Source: Nocardioides scoriae (lineage in GTDB: Bacteria; Actinomycetota; Actinomycetes; Propionibacteriales; Nocardioidaceae). From it: a stretch of 64,000 nt of DNA. The position numbers and the translations under genes are program-made. The stretch covers positions 434,001-498,000 of the forward strand of contig NZ_LT629757.1 of the NCBI RefSeq assembly GCF_900104965.1. Direction: 5' to 3'. How positions within the stretch are numbered: the first letter of the stretch is position 1; the number at the start of each line of letters is the position of its first letter. This document shows positions 23,032-30,991 of this stretch, in pieces. The notes beneath the pieces are model-generated. The model had not been told where the DNA came from. It searched no databases and was given only the letters and a program-made list of their open reading frames with translations.

Positions 23032-24462
23032 GTGGCCCAGACGACCGCCCCTGCCGCCTCGGAGCGCGGCCTGGCCCGCTTCGCCCAGCGACTGGCCGGC
23101 TGGACCGAGCGCTGGTTCCCCGACGCCTACGTCTTCGCCCTCATCGGCGTCGTGGTCGTCTCGGCCGCCGCGCTGGTCAACGGCACCAGCCCCAAGGGGG
23201 TCGCCGAGGCCTTCGGCGGCGGCTTCTGGGACCTGACGGCCTTCACCCTCCAGATGGCGATGGTGGTGCTGACCGGTTATGTCGTGGCCACCTCGCCGCC
23301 GGCGGCCAGGCTCATCGAGCGGATCGCCACGGTGCCGTCCTCGGCCCGCGGGGCCGTCGCCTTCGTGGCGCTGGTCTCCTGCCTGGTCTCGATGCTCAAC
23401 TGGGGCCTGAGCCTGGTCTTCAGCGGGCTGCTGGCGCGCGCGATCGCGCGTCGTCCCGACCTGAGGGCCGACTACCGCGCGCTCGGCGCCGCGGCGTACA
23501 TGGGGCTCGGCGCGGTGTGGGCCCTCGGCCTGTCCTCCTCCGCCGCCCAGCTGCAGGCCACTCCGGCCTCGCTGCCGCCCGAGCTGCTCGAGATCACCGG
23601 GGTCCTCGACTTCGGCGACACCATCCTGACCTGGCAGTCGCTGACCATGGCCGTGATCCTCATCGTGCTGACGGTGGTGATCTCGTGGCTGTCCGCGCCG
23701 CAGGGCGAGGCGATCCGCACCGCCGAGCAGATGGACATCGACCTCGACGACACCATCGCGCCGCCCCCGCCGCGCACCAAGCCGGGGGAGTACCTCGAGC
23801 GCTCGCCGATCCTGCCGATGATCGTGGGCCTGATCGCCCTGCTCTGGCTGGTCTTCCAGCTCGTCGACAACCCGTTCCTCACCGTGATCAGCAGCCTCAA
23901 CACCTACCTGCTGGTCTTCGTGATCCTCGGCCTCGTGCTCCACGGCACCCCGCGCAACTTCCTCGACGCGGTCTCCAAGGCGGTGCCCACCACGGCCGGC
24001 GTGCTGGTGCAGTACCCCCTGTACGCCGCCATGGCCGCCGTCCTGACCCGCGCCACCGGCAGTGGCGGGATGACCGTCTCGGAGCACCTCGCCGAGCTGT
24101 TCGCCGACCTCGGCGGCGGCGGTGGGTTCGCGGTCGTGATCGCGATCTACACCGCGCTGCTCGGCGTCCTGGTGCCCTCGGGTGGCGGCAAGTGGCTGGT
24201 CGAGGCGCCGTACGTCATGCAGTCGGCCACCGACGTCGGGATGAACCTCGGCTGGACGGTGCAGATCTACAACGCCGCCGAGGCGCTGCCCAACCTGGTC
24301 AACCCGTTCTTCATGCTGCCGCTGCTCGCGGTGCTGGGGCTGCGTGCCCGCGACCTGGTGGGGTTCACCTTCGTGCAGTTCCTCTTCCACCTGCCGGTGG
24401 TGCTGCTGCTCCTGTGGCTGCTCGGGATGACCTTCGAGTTCGTGCCACCGGTGCAGCCGTAG
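23032..24462 (+). CDS. Short-chain fatty acid transporter (AtoE/SCFA_trans family)
   Basis: 476 residues with about a dozen hydrophobic helices. Family marks: RWFPDAYVFALIGVV at the start, GGGFWDLTAFTLQMAMVVLTG, SMLNWGLSLVFSGLLAR, VQYPLYAAMAAVL, LLGVLVPSGGGKWLVEAPY and a C-terminal GFTFVQFLFHLPVV. The Pro/Ser-Gly-Gly-Gly-Lys-W segment is highly conserved in the family. It should import butyrate or similar short-chain acids; none of the usual ato genes are adjacent. GTG 23032 has GGAAGGA upstream. Confidence 0.9.
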   Translation: MAQTTAPAASERGLARFAQRLAGWTERWFPDAYVFALIGVVVVSAAALVNGTSPKGVAEAFGGGFWDLTAFTLQMAMVVLTGYVVATSPPAARLIERIATVPSSARGAVAFVALVSCLVSMLNWGLSLVFSGLLARAIARRPDLRADYRALGAAAYMGLGAVWALGLSSSAAQLQATPASLPPELLEITGVLDFGDTILTWQSLTMAVILIVLTVVISWLSAPQGEAIRTAEQMDIDLDDTIAPPPPRTKPGEYLERSPILPMIVGLIALLWLVFQLVDNPFLTVISSLNTYLLVFVILGLVLHGTPRNFLDAVSKAVPTTAGVLVQYPLYAAMAAVLTRATGSGGMTVSEHLAELFADLGGGGGFAVVIAIYTALLGVLVPSGGGKWLVEAPYVMQSATDVGMNLGWTVQIYNAAEALPNLVNPFFMLPLLAVLGLRARDLVGFTFVQFLFHLPVVLLLLWLLGMTFEFVPPVQP

Positions 24463-24472
24463 CAACCGAGTC

Positions 24473-24506
24473 GTGCAAAGAAATCATTGCAAAAATATCT
24501 TTGCAC
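24473..24506. promoter_or_regulatory. AT-rich operator-like inverted repeat before the mini-ORF/regulator pair
   Basis: GTGCAAAGA (24473-24481) is repeated inverted as TCTTTGCAC (24498-24506), and a third TGCAAA sits between them at 24488-24493, making a second palindrome TGCAAA-N6-TTTGCA. This 34-bp tract is far more AT-rich than its surroundings. It probably combines a promoter with the binding site of the winged-helix protein encoded just downstream (inference). Confidence 0.65.
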
Positions 24507-24522
24507 ACCTACCGTGGACGTC

Positions 24523-24657
24523 ATGGACCAGCTCGACGAAGCCCTCGCCCGCACCCGCCGCGACGACCTCGTGGCCGCCACCCGGCGAGCGCGCCGCACG
24601 CCCGCGACCCTGCGGCGCAGCCGCGCGGTGCGCACGCCTCGGCCGGAGGAGCGGTGA
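24523..24657 (+). CDS. 44-residue basic small protein coupled to a winged-helix regulator
   Basis: An ORF from ATG 24523 to the tga at 24655-24657. It is strongly charged: acidic first 10 residues (MDQLDEALAR), then Arg-rich (TRRDDL, TRRARRTPATLRRSRAV). Its stop overlaps the GTG of the next gene by 4 nt (GTGA), and the Shine-Dalgarno of that gene (GGAGGA) lies inside it, so its translation would control the regulator's translation. It starts 17 nt after the AT-rich operator. No family recognised; it could be a leader peptide or a real small protein. Confidence 0.5.
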   Translation: MDQLDEALARTRRDDLVAATRRARRTPATLRRSRAVRTPRPEER

Positions 24658-25247
24658 CCAGCCCCCGTCCGGTACGCCGCGTCGACCGGCAGGCGCTCCA
24701 GGGACTCGCCCACCCGCTGCGGGTCCAGCTCTACGACCTGCTGGTCTCCGAGGGGTCCGCGACCGCCTCGGAGCTGGGCCGGCGGCTGGGGGAGTCCAGC
24801 GGTTCGACGAGCTACCACCTGCGCCAGCTCGAGCGGCACGGCTTCGTGGAGACCGACCCCACCCGTGGCACCGGCCGCGAGCGCTGGTGGCGTGCCACCC
24901 AGGAGGACCTGCGCACCCGCGGAGCCGACTTCGAGGACGACCCGTCGGCCGCGGAGGCCTACCGGCTGCTCGACGCCGAGTGGTCGCGATCGCGGCGTGG
25001 CCGCCACGAGGCGTGGCGCGCCTCCCGGCGGGAGTGGCCGACGCAGTGGCGCGAGGCCGCCGGCGAGTCCACCGGTCACCTCCTGCTCGACGTCGCCGAG
25101 ACCGCCGACCTGATGGCCGACCTGATCGCGCTGTCCACGCGGTGGGCGGAGCGCACCGGGGACCGTCGTGAGGACGACCCGCGCTACCGCTCGGTCGAGC
25201 TCCAGACCAACCTGTTCCCCAACGGCCGAGCGCCGGGGGAGGCCTAG
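24654..25247 (+). CDS. ArsR-like winged-helix transcriptional regulator
   Basis: 197 residues. HTH: DRQALQGLAHPLRVQLYDLL, then GSATASELGRRLGESSGSTSYHLRQLERHGFVE, the standard ArsR/HTH_20 helix 2-helix 3-wing sequence (about residues 10-65). The wing is GTGRERWWRAT. The C-terminal part is helical with WSRSRRGRHEAWRASRREW. No metal-binding Cys cluster, so it is not a metal sensor of the classical type. The first residues fit GTG 24654, with GGAGGA 5-6 nt upstream. The inverted repeat before the mini-ORF is the likely operator. It ends with a 4-nt tail overlap with the MBL gene. Confidence 0.9.
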   Translation: MTSPRPVRRVDRQALQGLAHPLRVQLYDLLVSEGSATASELGRRLGESSGSTSYHLRQLERHGFVETDPTRGTGRERWWRATQEDLRTRGADFEDDPSAAEAYRLLDAEWSRSRRGRHEAWRASRREWPTQWREAAGESTGHLLLDVAETADLMADLIALSTRWAERTGDRREDDPRYRSVELQTNLFPNGRAPGEA

Positions 25248-26110
25248 ACCAGCGGCAGCCGCTTCTGCGAGCGGGGCAGCTGCTCGTAGCCGCGGCGCAC
25301 CGCGTGGACCAGCTCCTCCGCGGGGTAGGGCCACTGGCCGGTGTCCAGCGCCTGCGAGAGGGGTACGCCGCGGCCGGCCAGGTCGCGGACCGTCTCGGCC
25401 ACGACCCCGATCGCCGAGCGCTGCTCGGTGACGAAGTCGAGGTCGACGGGCGCGCCGTGGCCCGGGACGACGACCGTGCCCGGCCCGGCCAGGCTGAGCA
25501 CCAGGTCGAGGCTGAGCGGCCAGTCCATCGGCCAGCTGTCCTCGCCCCACACGGGGTTGCCGGCCTCCTCGACCAGGTCGCCGGCCAGCAGCACGTCGGC
25601 GCCCTCGACGCGCGCCACCAGGTCGCCCGAGGTGTGGCCCCGGCCCGGGTGGACGAGCTCGACGACGCGGTCGCCGAGGTCGATGGCGGTGACCGAGGAG
25701 AAGGTGTGGTCCGGCACCACGACCTCGGTGTCGGCGATGCCCTGCTCGCGCGGGTCGTCCGAGCCGCGGGCGTGGGCCTGCGCGGCGGCGGCCTGCTCGG
25801 GCAGCGCGGCCGCGGCCTCCTCGTGGGCGGTGACCGGCACCGCGCCGTACGCCGCCCGGAACGCGCCGTTGCCCAGCACGTGGTCGACGTGCACGTGGGT
25901 GTTGACGATCTCGACCACCGGGCGCGCCGAGAGCCGCCGCAGGTCGACGAGCACCTCCTCGGCCGCCGCGCGGGACGCGTGGGTGTCGACGACGAGCAGT
26001 CCGCGCTCGCCCTCGACCACGCTGACGTTGACGTCGAACCAGTCGTAGCGGGCCACCCACACGCGGTCGGCGACCTCGACGAAACGGGAGCTGGCTGTGG
26101 GGTCCGACAC
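25244..26110 (-). CDS. MBL-fold metallo-hydrolase
   Basis: 288 residues. The metal site is NTHVHVDHVLGN (H-x-H-x-D-H near residues 71-76), with the further ligands in HPGRGHTSGDLV (His near 160), LLAGDLVEEAG (bridging Asp) and VVPGHGAPV (last His), so the complete two-metal set is present. The start RVWVARYDWFDVNVSVVEGERGLLVVDT is typical of glyoxalase II-like and lactamase-like soluble members. It hydrolyses an unidentified ester or thioester. GTG 26110 follows TAGGGT by 6 nt. It is divergent from hrcA and shares the short CIRCE-containing region. Confidence 0.9.
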   Translation of the reverse strand: MSDPTASSRFVEVADRVWVARYDWFDVNVSVVEGERGLLVVDTHASRAAAEEVLVDLRRLSARPVVEIVNTHVHVDHVLGNGAFRAAYGAVPVTAHEEAAAALPEQAAAAQAHARGSDDPREQGIADTEVVVPDHTFSSVTAIDLGDRVVELVHPGRGHTSGDLVARVEGADVLLAGDLVEEAGNPVWGEDSWPMDWPLSLDLVLSLAGPGTVVVPGHGAPVDLDFVTEQRSAIGVVAETVRDLAGRGVPLSQALDTGQWPYPAEELVHAVRRGYEQLPRSQKRLPLV

Positions 26111-26116
26111 GGCTCG

Positions 26117-26122
26117 ACCCTA
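26117..26122 (-). promoter_or_regulatory. Candidate -10 (TAGGGT), leaderless start of the MBL gene
   Basis: Reading leftward, TAGGGT is followed by 6 nt and the GTG at 26110; no Shine-Dalgarno is present. Confidence 0.45.
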
Positions 26123-26134
26123 CGGCGCCCTGCG

Positions 26135-26140
26135 TAGACT
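26135..26140 (+). promoter_or_regulatory. hrcA promoter -10 candidate (TAGACT)
   Basis: TAGACT abuts the left arm of the CIRCE element; transcription would begin inside CIRCE, so HrcA bound there would block it directly. Confidence 0.55.
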
Positions 26141-26166
26141 TGGCACTCCGTGCACCGGAGTGCCAA
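26140..26166. promoter_or_regulatory. CIRCE operator of the hrcA-dnaJ operon
   Basis: TTGGCACTC (26140-26148), 9-nt spacer, GAGTGCCAA (26158-26166): a perfect inverted repeat matching canonical CIRCE (TTAGCACTC-N9-GAGTGCTAA) except for one symmetric change per arm. It is the binding site of the HrcA heat-shock repressor, encoded 38 nt downstream. Confidence 0.93.
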
Positions 26167-26203
26167 CGTGCACGGGTACCCACGCGTGGACCCAGGAGGC
26201 GAG

Positions 26204-27226
26204 ATGCAGGAGGACCGTCGGCTCGCCGTGCTGCGAGCCATCGTCGAGGACTACGTCGCGACCCGCGAGCCGGTCGGGAGCCGCGCGCTCGTCGAGCGCC
26301 ACCACCTCGGTGTCTCGCCCGCCACCGTGCGCAACGACATGGCCGCGCTCGAGGAGGAGGGGCTGATCGCCCAGCCCCACACCAGCGCCGGCCGCATCCC
26401 CACCGACAAGGGCTACCGCTTCTTCGTCGACCGGCTGACCCAGGTCAAGCCGATGTCGGCCGCCGAGAAGCGCGCCATCTCCCGCTTCCTCGAGGGCGCC
26501 CACGACCTCGACGACGTCATCTCGCGCTCGGTGCGGCTGCTCGCCCAGCTGACCCAGCAGGTGGCGATCGTGCAGTACCCCGTGCTCGCGCGCTCCACGG
26601 TGCGCCACGTCGAGCTGGTCCAGCTCGGCGGCAGCCGGGTGCTGCTGGTGCTGATCCTCTCGACCGGCCGCGTCGAGCAGCGCGTCGTGGAGCTGCCCGA
26701 GGAGCTCGACACCGACACGCTGGCCGCGCTGCGGCTGCGCATCAACCTGGCCGCCACCGGCCAGCGGATCACCGAGGCGGCGACCGCCCTGGGCGAGCTG
26801 ACCCAGCAGGTCGAGCCCGGTGACCGGACCCCCGTGGCCGTCATCGGCGCGGCCCTGGTCGAGGCGATGTCGAACGAGCGCACCGACGAGCGCGTCGTGG
26901 TCGGCGGCACCGCCAACCTGGCCCGCTTCGGCGACGGCTTCGACCGCTCGATCAAGCCGATGCTCGAGGCGCTGGAGGAGCACGTCGTGCTGCTCAAGCT
27001 GCTCGGCGAGGCCACCACGGCCGACGCCATCACGGTGCGGATCGGGCACGAGGGTCCCTACCAGGAGCTCGCGTCCACCTCCGTGGTCGCCACCGGCTAC
27101 GGCCCCGGCGAGGAGATCGTGGGATCCCTCGGCGTGGTCGGTCCCACCCGCATGGACTACCCCGGGTCGATGGCCGCCGTGCGCGCCGTCGCCCGCTACG
27201 TCTCCACCATCCTCGACCAGGCCTGA
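26204..27226 (+). CDS. hrcA: HrcA heat-inducible transcriptional repressor
   Basis: 340 residues. N-terminal winged helix: [38 protein letters not shown], then the HrcA hallmark [18 protein letters not shown] (about residues 62-79). The central and C-terminal part carries [20 protein letters not shown], the GGTANLAR segment and [15 protein letters not shown], all standard. HrcA represses chaperone genes and is kept active by GroEL. ATG 26204 has AGGAGG 5 nt upstream and is chosen over the in-frame GTG at 26150, which lies inside the CIRCE element. It is followed by dnaJ after 35 nt. Confidence 0.97.
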   Translation: MQEDRRLAVLRAIVEDYVATREPVGSRALVERHHLGVSPATVRNDMAALEEEGLIAQPHTSAGRIPTDKGYRFFVDRLTQVKPMSAAEKRAISRFLEGAHDLDDVISRSVRLLAQLTQQVAIVQYPVLARSTVRHVELVQLGGSRVLLVLILSTGRVEQRVVELPEELDTDTLAALRLRINLAATGQRITEAATALGELTQQVEPGDRTPVAVIGAALVEAMSNERTDERVVVGGTANLARFGDGFDRSIKPMLEALEEHVVLLKLLGEATTADAITVRIGHEGPYQELASTSVVATGYGPGEEIVGSLGVVGPTRMDYPGSMAAVRAVARYVSTILDQA

Positions 27227-27261
27227 TCCAGGCCCGTCACCGCGAACAAGGAAGAGCACCC

Positions 27262-28422
27262 GTGAGCCAGGACCCCTACGAGATCCTCGGCGTCTCCCGC
27301 GACGCCGAGGCCGACGAGATCAAGAAGGCCTACCGCCGGCTGGCTCGTCAGCTGCACCCCGACGTCAACCCCGACCCCTCCACGCAGGAGCGGTTCAAGG
27401 AGGTCTCGGCGGCGTACGAGGTGCTCTCCGACCCGGAGAAGCGCCGGATGTACGACCTCGGCGGCGACCCCTTCGGCCGTGGCGGCGGGGGCGGCGCCCA
27501 GGGCGCGGGCTTCTCCTTCACCGACATCATGGACGCCTTCTTCGGCGGCCAGGCGCAGGGTCAGGGCCGCGGCCCACGGCCCCGCGCCCGCCGTGGCCAG
27601 GACGCCCTGGTGCGGCTCGAGGTCGAGCTGGCCGAGGCGGCGTTCGGCGTCACCCGCGAGCTCAAGGTCGACACCGCCGTGGTCTGCGGCGTCTGCGAGG
27701 GCAGCGGTGCCGCCGCCGGCTCGCGGCCGGTGACCTGCGAGACCTGCCACGGCCGTGGCGAGGTGCAGCAGGTGCAGCGCTCGTTCCTCGGCGAGGTCCG
27801 GACGCTGCGGCCGTGCCCCGCGTGCCGCGGCTACGGCGAGATCATCCCCGAGCCCTGCCGCGAGTGCTCCGGCGACGGCCGGGTCCGGTCGCGCCGCACC
27901 CTGACGGTCAAGATCCCCCCGGGCGTCGACACCGGCACCCGCGTCCAGCTCACCGGCGAGGGCGAGGTCGGCCCCGGCGGCGGGCCCGCGGGCGACCTGT
28001 ACGTCGAGATCCACGTGCCGACCCACGACGTCTTCACCCGCGACGGCACCGACCTGCGCTGCCACGTCACGGTCCCGATGACCGCCGCGGCGCTCGGCAC
28101 CACCATCAAGCTGCCCCTGCTCGAGGCCGACGTCGCCGAGGAGGACACCGAGATGGACCTGTGGGTCGACGTCGAGATCCGTCCCGGCACCCAGTCCGGC
28201 TCCGAGCAGGTGCTGCGCGGCCGCGGCATCCCGCACCTGCGCTCGCAGGTGCGCGGCGACCTCGTCGTCACCGTCGAGGTCGAGACCCCCGGACGCCTCG
28301 ACGACCGCCAGCAGGAGCTGCTGCGCGAGCTGGCCCGGCTGCGCCACGAGGAGTCGCCGGACGGCACCATCTCCCAGCCCCACAAGGGCGTCTTCGGTCG
28401 CCTGCGCGACGCCTTCAAGTGA
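27262..28422 (+). CDS. dnaJ: DnaJ co-chaperone (DnaJ2 type)
   Basis: 386 residues. J domain at residues 4-67 with HPD at 32-34 for stimulating DnaK ATPase. A Gly/Phe-rich linker follows ([12 protein letters not shown]). The zinc-binding domain from about residue 142 has four CxxCxGxG repeats: [32 protein letters not shown]. The C-terminal substrate domain is [20 protein letters not shown]. It delivers unfolded proteins to DnaK (dnaK is not in the window). It lies in the hrcA-dnaJ-rsmE operon, so it is expected to be heat inducible through CIRCE. GTG start. Confidence 0.97.
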   Translation: MSQDPYEILGVSRDAEADEIKKAYRRLARQLHPDVNPDPSTQERFKEVSAAYEVLSDPEKRRMYDLGGDPFGRGGGGGAQGAGFSFTDIMDAFFGGQAQGQGRGPRPRARRGQDALVRLEVELAEAAFGVTRELKVDTAVVCGVCEGSGAAAGSRPVTCETCHGRGEVQQVQRSFLGEVRTLRPCPACRGYGEIIPEPCRECSGDGRVRSRRTLTVKIPPGVDTGTRVQLTGEGEVGPGGGPAGDLYVEIHVPTHDVFTRDGTDLRCHVTVPMTAAALGTTIKLPLLEADVAEEDTEMDLWVDVEIRPGTQSGSEQVLRGRGIPHLRSQVRGDLVVTVEVETPGRLDDRQQELLRELARLRHEESPDGTISQPHKGVFGRLRDAFK

Positions 28423-28435
28423 GCCCGGCGACCCC

Positions 28436-29167
28436 GTGAGCCTGGCCGTCTTCCTCGGTCCCGTGACGGACGCCCGCGTCGGCGACGTCGTGGTGGTCGA
28501 GGGCGACGAGGCGCGGCACGCGGTCGTGGTGCGGCGCACGGCCGTCGGCGAGCAGGTCGTGCTCGCCGACGGCGCCGGCACCGCGGCGACCTGCACGGTC
28601 ACCGCGACCACGAAGTCGACCCTGACCGCGACCGTCGACGACGTGCGCCGCAGCGACCGCCCGACCCCCACGGTCACCGTCGTGCAGGCGATCCCCAAGG
28701 GCGAGCGCGCCGAGCTGGCCGTCGAGGTGCTGACCGAGATCGGTACCGACCGGATCGTGCCCTGGGCCGCCGCCCGCTGCGTCGGCGTCTGGCGCGGCGA
28801 GCGGGCCGCGAAGTCGCTGGCCAAGTGGCGCGCGACGGCGCGGGAGTCGGCCAAGCAGTCGCGCCGCGCCTGGCTGCCGGAGGTGACCGAGATGGCGACC
28901 ACCGCCGAGGTCGCCGACCTGCTCGCCGGCGTCGACCTCGCCGTCGTCCTCCACGAGGCCGCGACCGACTCCCTGGCGGACCTGCCCGTCGCCGAGGCGA
29001 CCTCGATCGCGGTGGTCGTCGGCCCCGAGGGCGGCCTCACCGACGACGAGCTCGCCGCCCTCGCCCCCGCCCACGTCGTCCGCACCGGCGACCCCGTCCT
29101 GCGCACCTCCACCGCCGGCGTCGCCGCCGTCGCCGCGCTCCTGTCGCGGACGTCGCGCTGGGGGTAG
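28436..29167 (+). CDS. rsmE: 16S rRNA m3U1498 methyltransferase RsmE
   Basis: 243 residues, typical length. The N-terminal PUA-like domain holds DARVGDVVVVEGDEARHAVVVRR in pieces (VVEGDEARHAVVVRR). The SPOUT methyltransferase part has VVQAIPKGERAELAVE, KWRATARESAKQSRRAWLP and the knot motif VVVGPEGGLTDDELAAL (about 192-208), which binds SAM. It methylates N3 of U1498 in 16S rRNA. The GTG start lies 13 nt after dnaJ; the gene belongs to the hrcA-dnaJ-rsmE operon, as in other actinobacteria. A very strong hairpin follows at 29181. Confidence 0.96.
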   Translation: MSLAVFLGPVTDARVGDVVVVEGDEARHAVVVRRTAVGEQVVLADGAGTAATCTVTATTKSTLTATVDDVRRSDRPTPTVTVVQAIPKGERAELAVEVLTEIGTDRIVPWAAARCVGVWRGERAAKSLAKWRATARESAKQSRRAWLPEVTEMATTAEVADLLAGVDLAVVLHEAATDSLADLPVAEATSIAVVVGPEGGLTDDELAALAPAHVVRTGDPVLRTSTAGVAAVAALLSRTSRWG

Positions 29168-29180
29168 GGGGCTGGGGCAC

Positions 29181-29214
29181 GGGCAGTTTCCCCGGTCAGC
29201 CGGGGAAACTGCCC
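29181..29214. terminator. Bidirectional terminator hairpin after rsmE
   Basis: A perfect 15-bp stem, GGGCAGTTTCCCCGG with CCGGGGAAACTGCCC, closed by the 4-nt loop TCAG (29196-29199). It lies 13 nt after rsmE, and its loop contains the tga stop of the facing gene, so it serves both sides. No T-run follows, as usual for actinobacterial hairpin terminators. Confidence 0.8.
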
Positions 29215-29570
29215 GCCGAACCGGGCACATCGGACTTCCGCGGGCAGTATCGCCCGTCCAGGGCGCCCGCTTCGTCCGTCTCCGGCGTGAGCGGCTGCTG
29301 GCCCTCGAGGAACGCCCGCACCTTCGCCTCCGGCATCTCGCACGGCTTGAGCACCCAGGTCCCGCCCACCCGGTAGACGTTGGTGCTCACCACGTCGGTC
29401 CCGCCCAGCTCCTCGGCGTACACCGACCCCGCCCGACCGCCCGCCGTCCGGCTCCTGGCCACGCCCCACCGGCGCCCGGCGTACGTCGCCTCCGACCAGC
29501 CGAGCGGCAGCCGCTCGACCAGGGCCGCCACGTCGGTGGGGTCCTCGCGCGGGTCATCGGTCGGGGTCAC
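29196..29570 (-). CDS. Conserved hypothetical protein, about 120 residues
   Basis: 124 residues from GTG 29570, which has GGGAGGAT 7 nt upstream. The core LPLGWSEATYAGRRWGVARSRTAGGRAGSVYAEELGG (in pieces: LPLGWSEATYAGRRWGV, GGRAGSVYAEELGGTDVV) and KPCEMPEAKVRAFLEG resembles small soluble proteins found widely in actinobacteria without known function. The last 25 residues after the core read into a GC-rich hairpin and look unlike the rest, and the stop lies in the hairpin loop, so the natural C terminus may have been extended by insertion of the hairpin sequence. Confidence 0.65.
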   Translation of the reverse strand: MTPTDDPREDPTDVAALVERLPLGWSEATYAGRRWGVARSRTAGGRAGSVYAEELGGTDVVSTNVYRVGGTWVLKPCEMPEAKVRAFLEGQQPLTPETDEAGALDGRYCPRKSDVPGSAGSFPG

Positions 29571-29695
29571 CGTCCGATCCTCCCGGGTGGGCCTGACCGG
29601 GTGGGTCTGAACGGGTGGGCCTGACCGGGTGGGCTGGGAGGAGCACGGGCCGCGCGAGCGGCGGGGTGCGTCGTGCGGGTCGGTCGCTCGGGCGG

Positions 29696-29925
29696 CCACC
29701 TCGTACGACGTCGGCCGGGACGTCGTGCGAACGGGTCGTCGGGGCGGCCACCTCGCATGACGTCCACCCGGCCGGCAACTACCTCGTACGACGTCAGCCG
29801 GCCGGCGACCACCTCGCACGACGTCCGCCCGGCCGGCGACCACCTCGTACGACGTCCGCCCGGCCGGCAGCCACCTCGCACGACGTCCGCCCGGCCGGGG
29901 GCCACGACGCCCGACCACCCGGCGA
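29696..29925. repeat. REP-like repeat array, 30-31-bp period (cluster 3)
   Basis: The 359-bp gap between 29570 and 29930 holds no gene. Direct copies of CCACCTCGYACGACGTC start at 29696, 29748, 29779, 29809, 29840 and 29871; the last five repeat every 30-31 bp, each followed by CGCCCGGCCGGCGA or a close variant, and then fade out by about 29925. There are no unique spacers between units, so this is not a CRISPR array. Confidence 0.85.
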
Positions 29926-29929
29926 CCAC

Positions 29930-30991
29930 CTACTTCACGCTGATCGCCTTGGAGTCCCGCGTCACCCCGGCGCCGCCGGACCCACCCGACCCACCGGATC
30001 CCCCCGACCCACGCGAGTCCGTGTCGGACACCACGAGCGTGAAGCTGCCGAGGGGGGCCGAGACCTCGAAGGTGTACGGCGCCAGGGTGCAGCACTCCGA
30101 GGCCGTCGCCCGGCCCTCGCGCACCACCTCGGCCCCGTCCCTGAGCTGCCACACGACGGTGGCCTCGGGGGCGGAGGCGCGGCCGGTGACGGTGAAGGCG
30201 CTGCCGACGATGCCGCCCTCGCCGGGGGTGTCGACGACGACGGGGGACAGGACGTCGTCGCCGTCCGCCGGGGCGACCGGGGAGGAGACGTCGACGCCCC
30301 AGAGCCGGTCGACCTCCTCGCCGCCGATGGTGAGGCGGACGGGCAGCCGGCTGCGGGTGGCGGTGTCGGCCGTCCACACCAGCGCCTGGACGGCGCGCTG
30401 CGCGGAGGCCGGTGCCGCCTCGGTCCCGGGGTCGGCGCCGCGCAGGTCGACGGTGATCGCGTCGGCGCCGGCCTCAGCGCTGACCGAGGTGCCGCGGACC
30501 GGCCAGGCGGACGCGTGGTCGGGATCCGCGGACGGTGCGCCGACGGTCTCCTGCAGGGCCACCTCGAGGTCGCTGTCGGTGGCGTCGCCCACCGTCCGGC
30601 GGTCGGGGAACAGGCGGGGCCCCAGCGCGGTGTCGCCGACGACGTACGCCGTGACCTCGACCGTGCGCCCCGCGGGACCCGAGGGCCGGGCAGGCGCCGA
30701 CGGACGGGCCGGTCCGGTCGTCGCGTCGCGGGCCGTGTCGCCGCCGCCCCGCGCCCCCGGCGGGTCGGGGGAGGCGTCGCGGTCGCCGGCCCAGGTGGTG
30801 CCGCCGATGACGACGACCGTCGCGGCCGCGGCGGCGAGGGTGACCGGCAGCCACCGGCGCGTCGACGCCCCGGCGTCCCGGCGGGTCCGGGACCGCACCT
30901 CCCCGGGGCCCTGCTCGGGATGGACGTCGGCGACGGCGTCGTGCAGCAGCGCCGCCAGCGCGGGGTCGGGCGGGGCCTCGTGCTGGCTCAT
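29930..30991 (-). CDS. Membrane-anchored GerMN/Gmad2 domain protein, sigma-factor partner
   Basis: 353 residues. A short cytoplasmic N terminus (about 45 residues, Arg-rich RSRTRRDAGASTRRW) is followed by one membrane helix (LPVTLAAAAATVVVIGG), a Gly/Pro/Ala linker, a GerMN-like domain (VTAYVVGDTALGPRLFPDRR), and a Gmad2 Ig-like domain (GSAFTVTGRASAPEATVVWQL, CCTLAPYTFEVSAPLGSFTL) before a Gly-Ser repeat near the end. GerMN/Gmad2 domains are extracytoplasmic. Its ATG overlaps the ECF sigma gene's stop by 4 nt; the layout (cytoplasmic tail, helix, outer sensor) suggests an anti-sigma-like role, which is inference. Confidence 0.75.
   Translation of the reverse strand: MSQHEAPPDPALAALLHDAVADVHPEQGPGEVRSRTRRDAGASTRRWLPVTLAAAAATVVVIGGTTWAGDRDASPDPPGARGGGDTARDATTGPARPSAPARPSGPAGRTVEVTAYVVGDTALGPRLFPDRRTVGDATDSDLEVALQETVGAPSADPDHASAWPVRGTSVSAEAGADAITVDLRGADPGTEAAPASAQRAVQALVWTADTATRSRLPVRLTIGGEEVDRLWGVDVSSPVAPADGDDVLSPVVVDTPGEGGIVGSAFTVTGRASAPEATVVWQLRDGAEVVREGRATASECCTLAPYTFEVSAPLGSFTLVVSDTDSRGSGGSGGSGGSGGAGVTRDSKAISVK

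Noticed and set aside
24523-25247. Toxin-antitoxin pair
   Set aside because: The small ORF is not hydrophobic or nuclease-like, and the second gene is a full winged-helix regulator with no antitoxin-type layout.
29696-29925. CRISPR array in the 30-31-bp repeats
   Set aside because: The whole period is repeat sequence; nothing between cores varies like a spacer.
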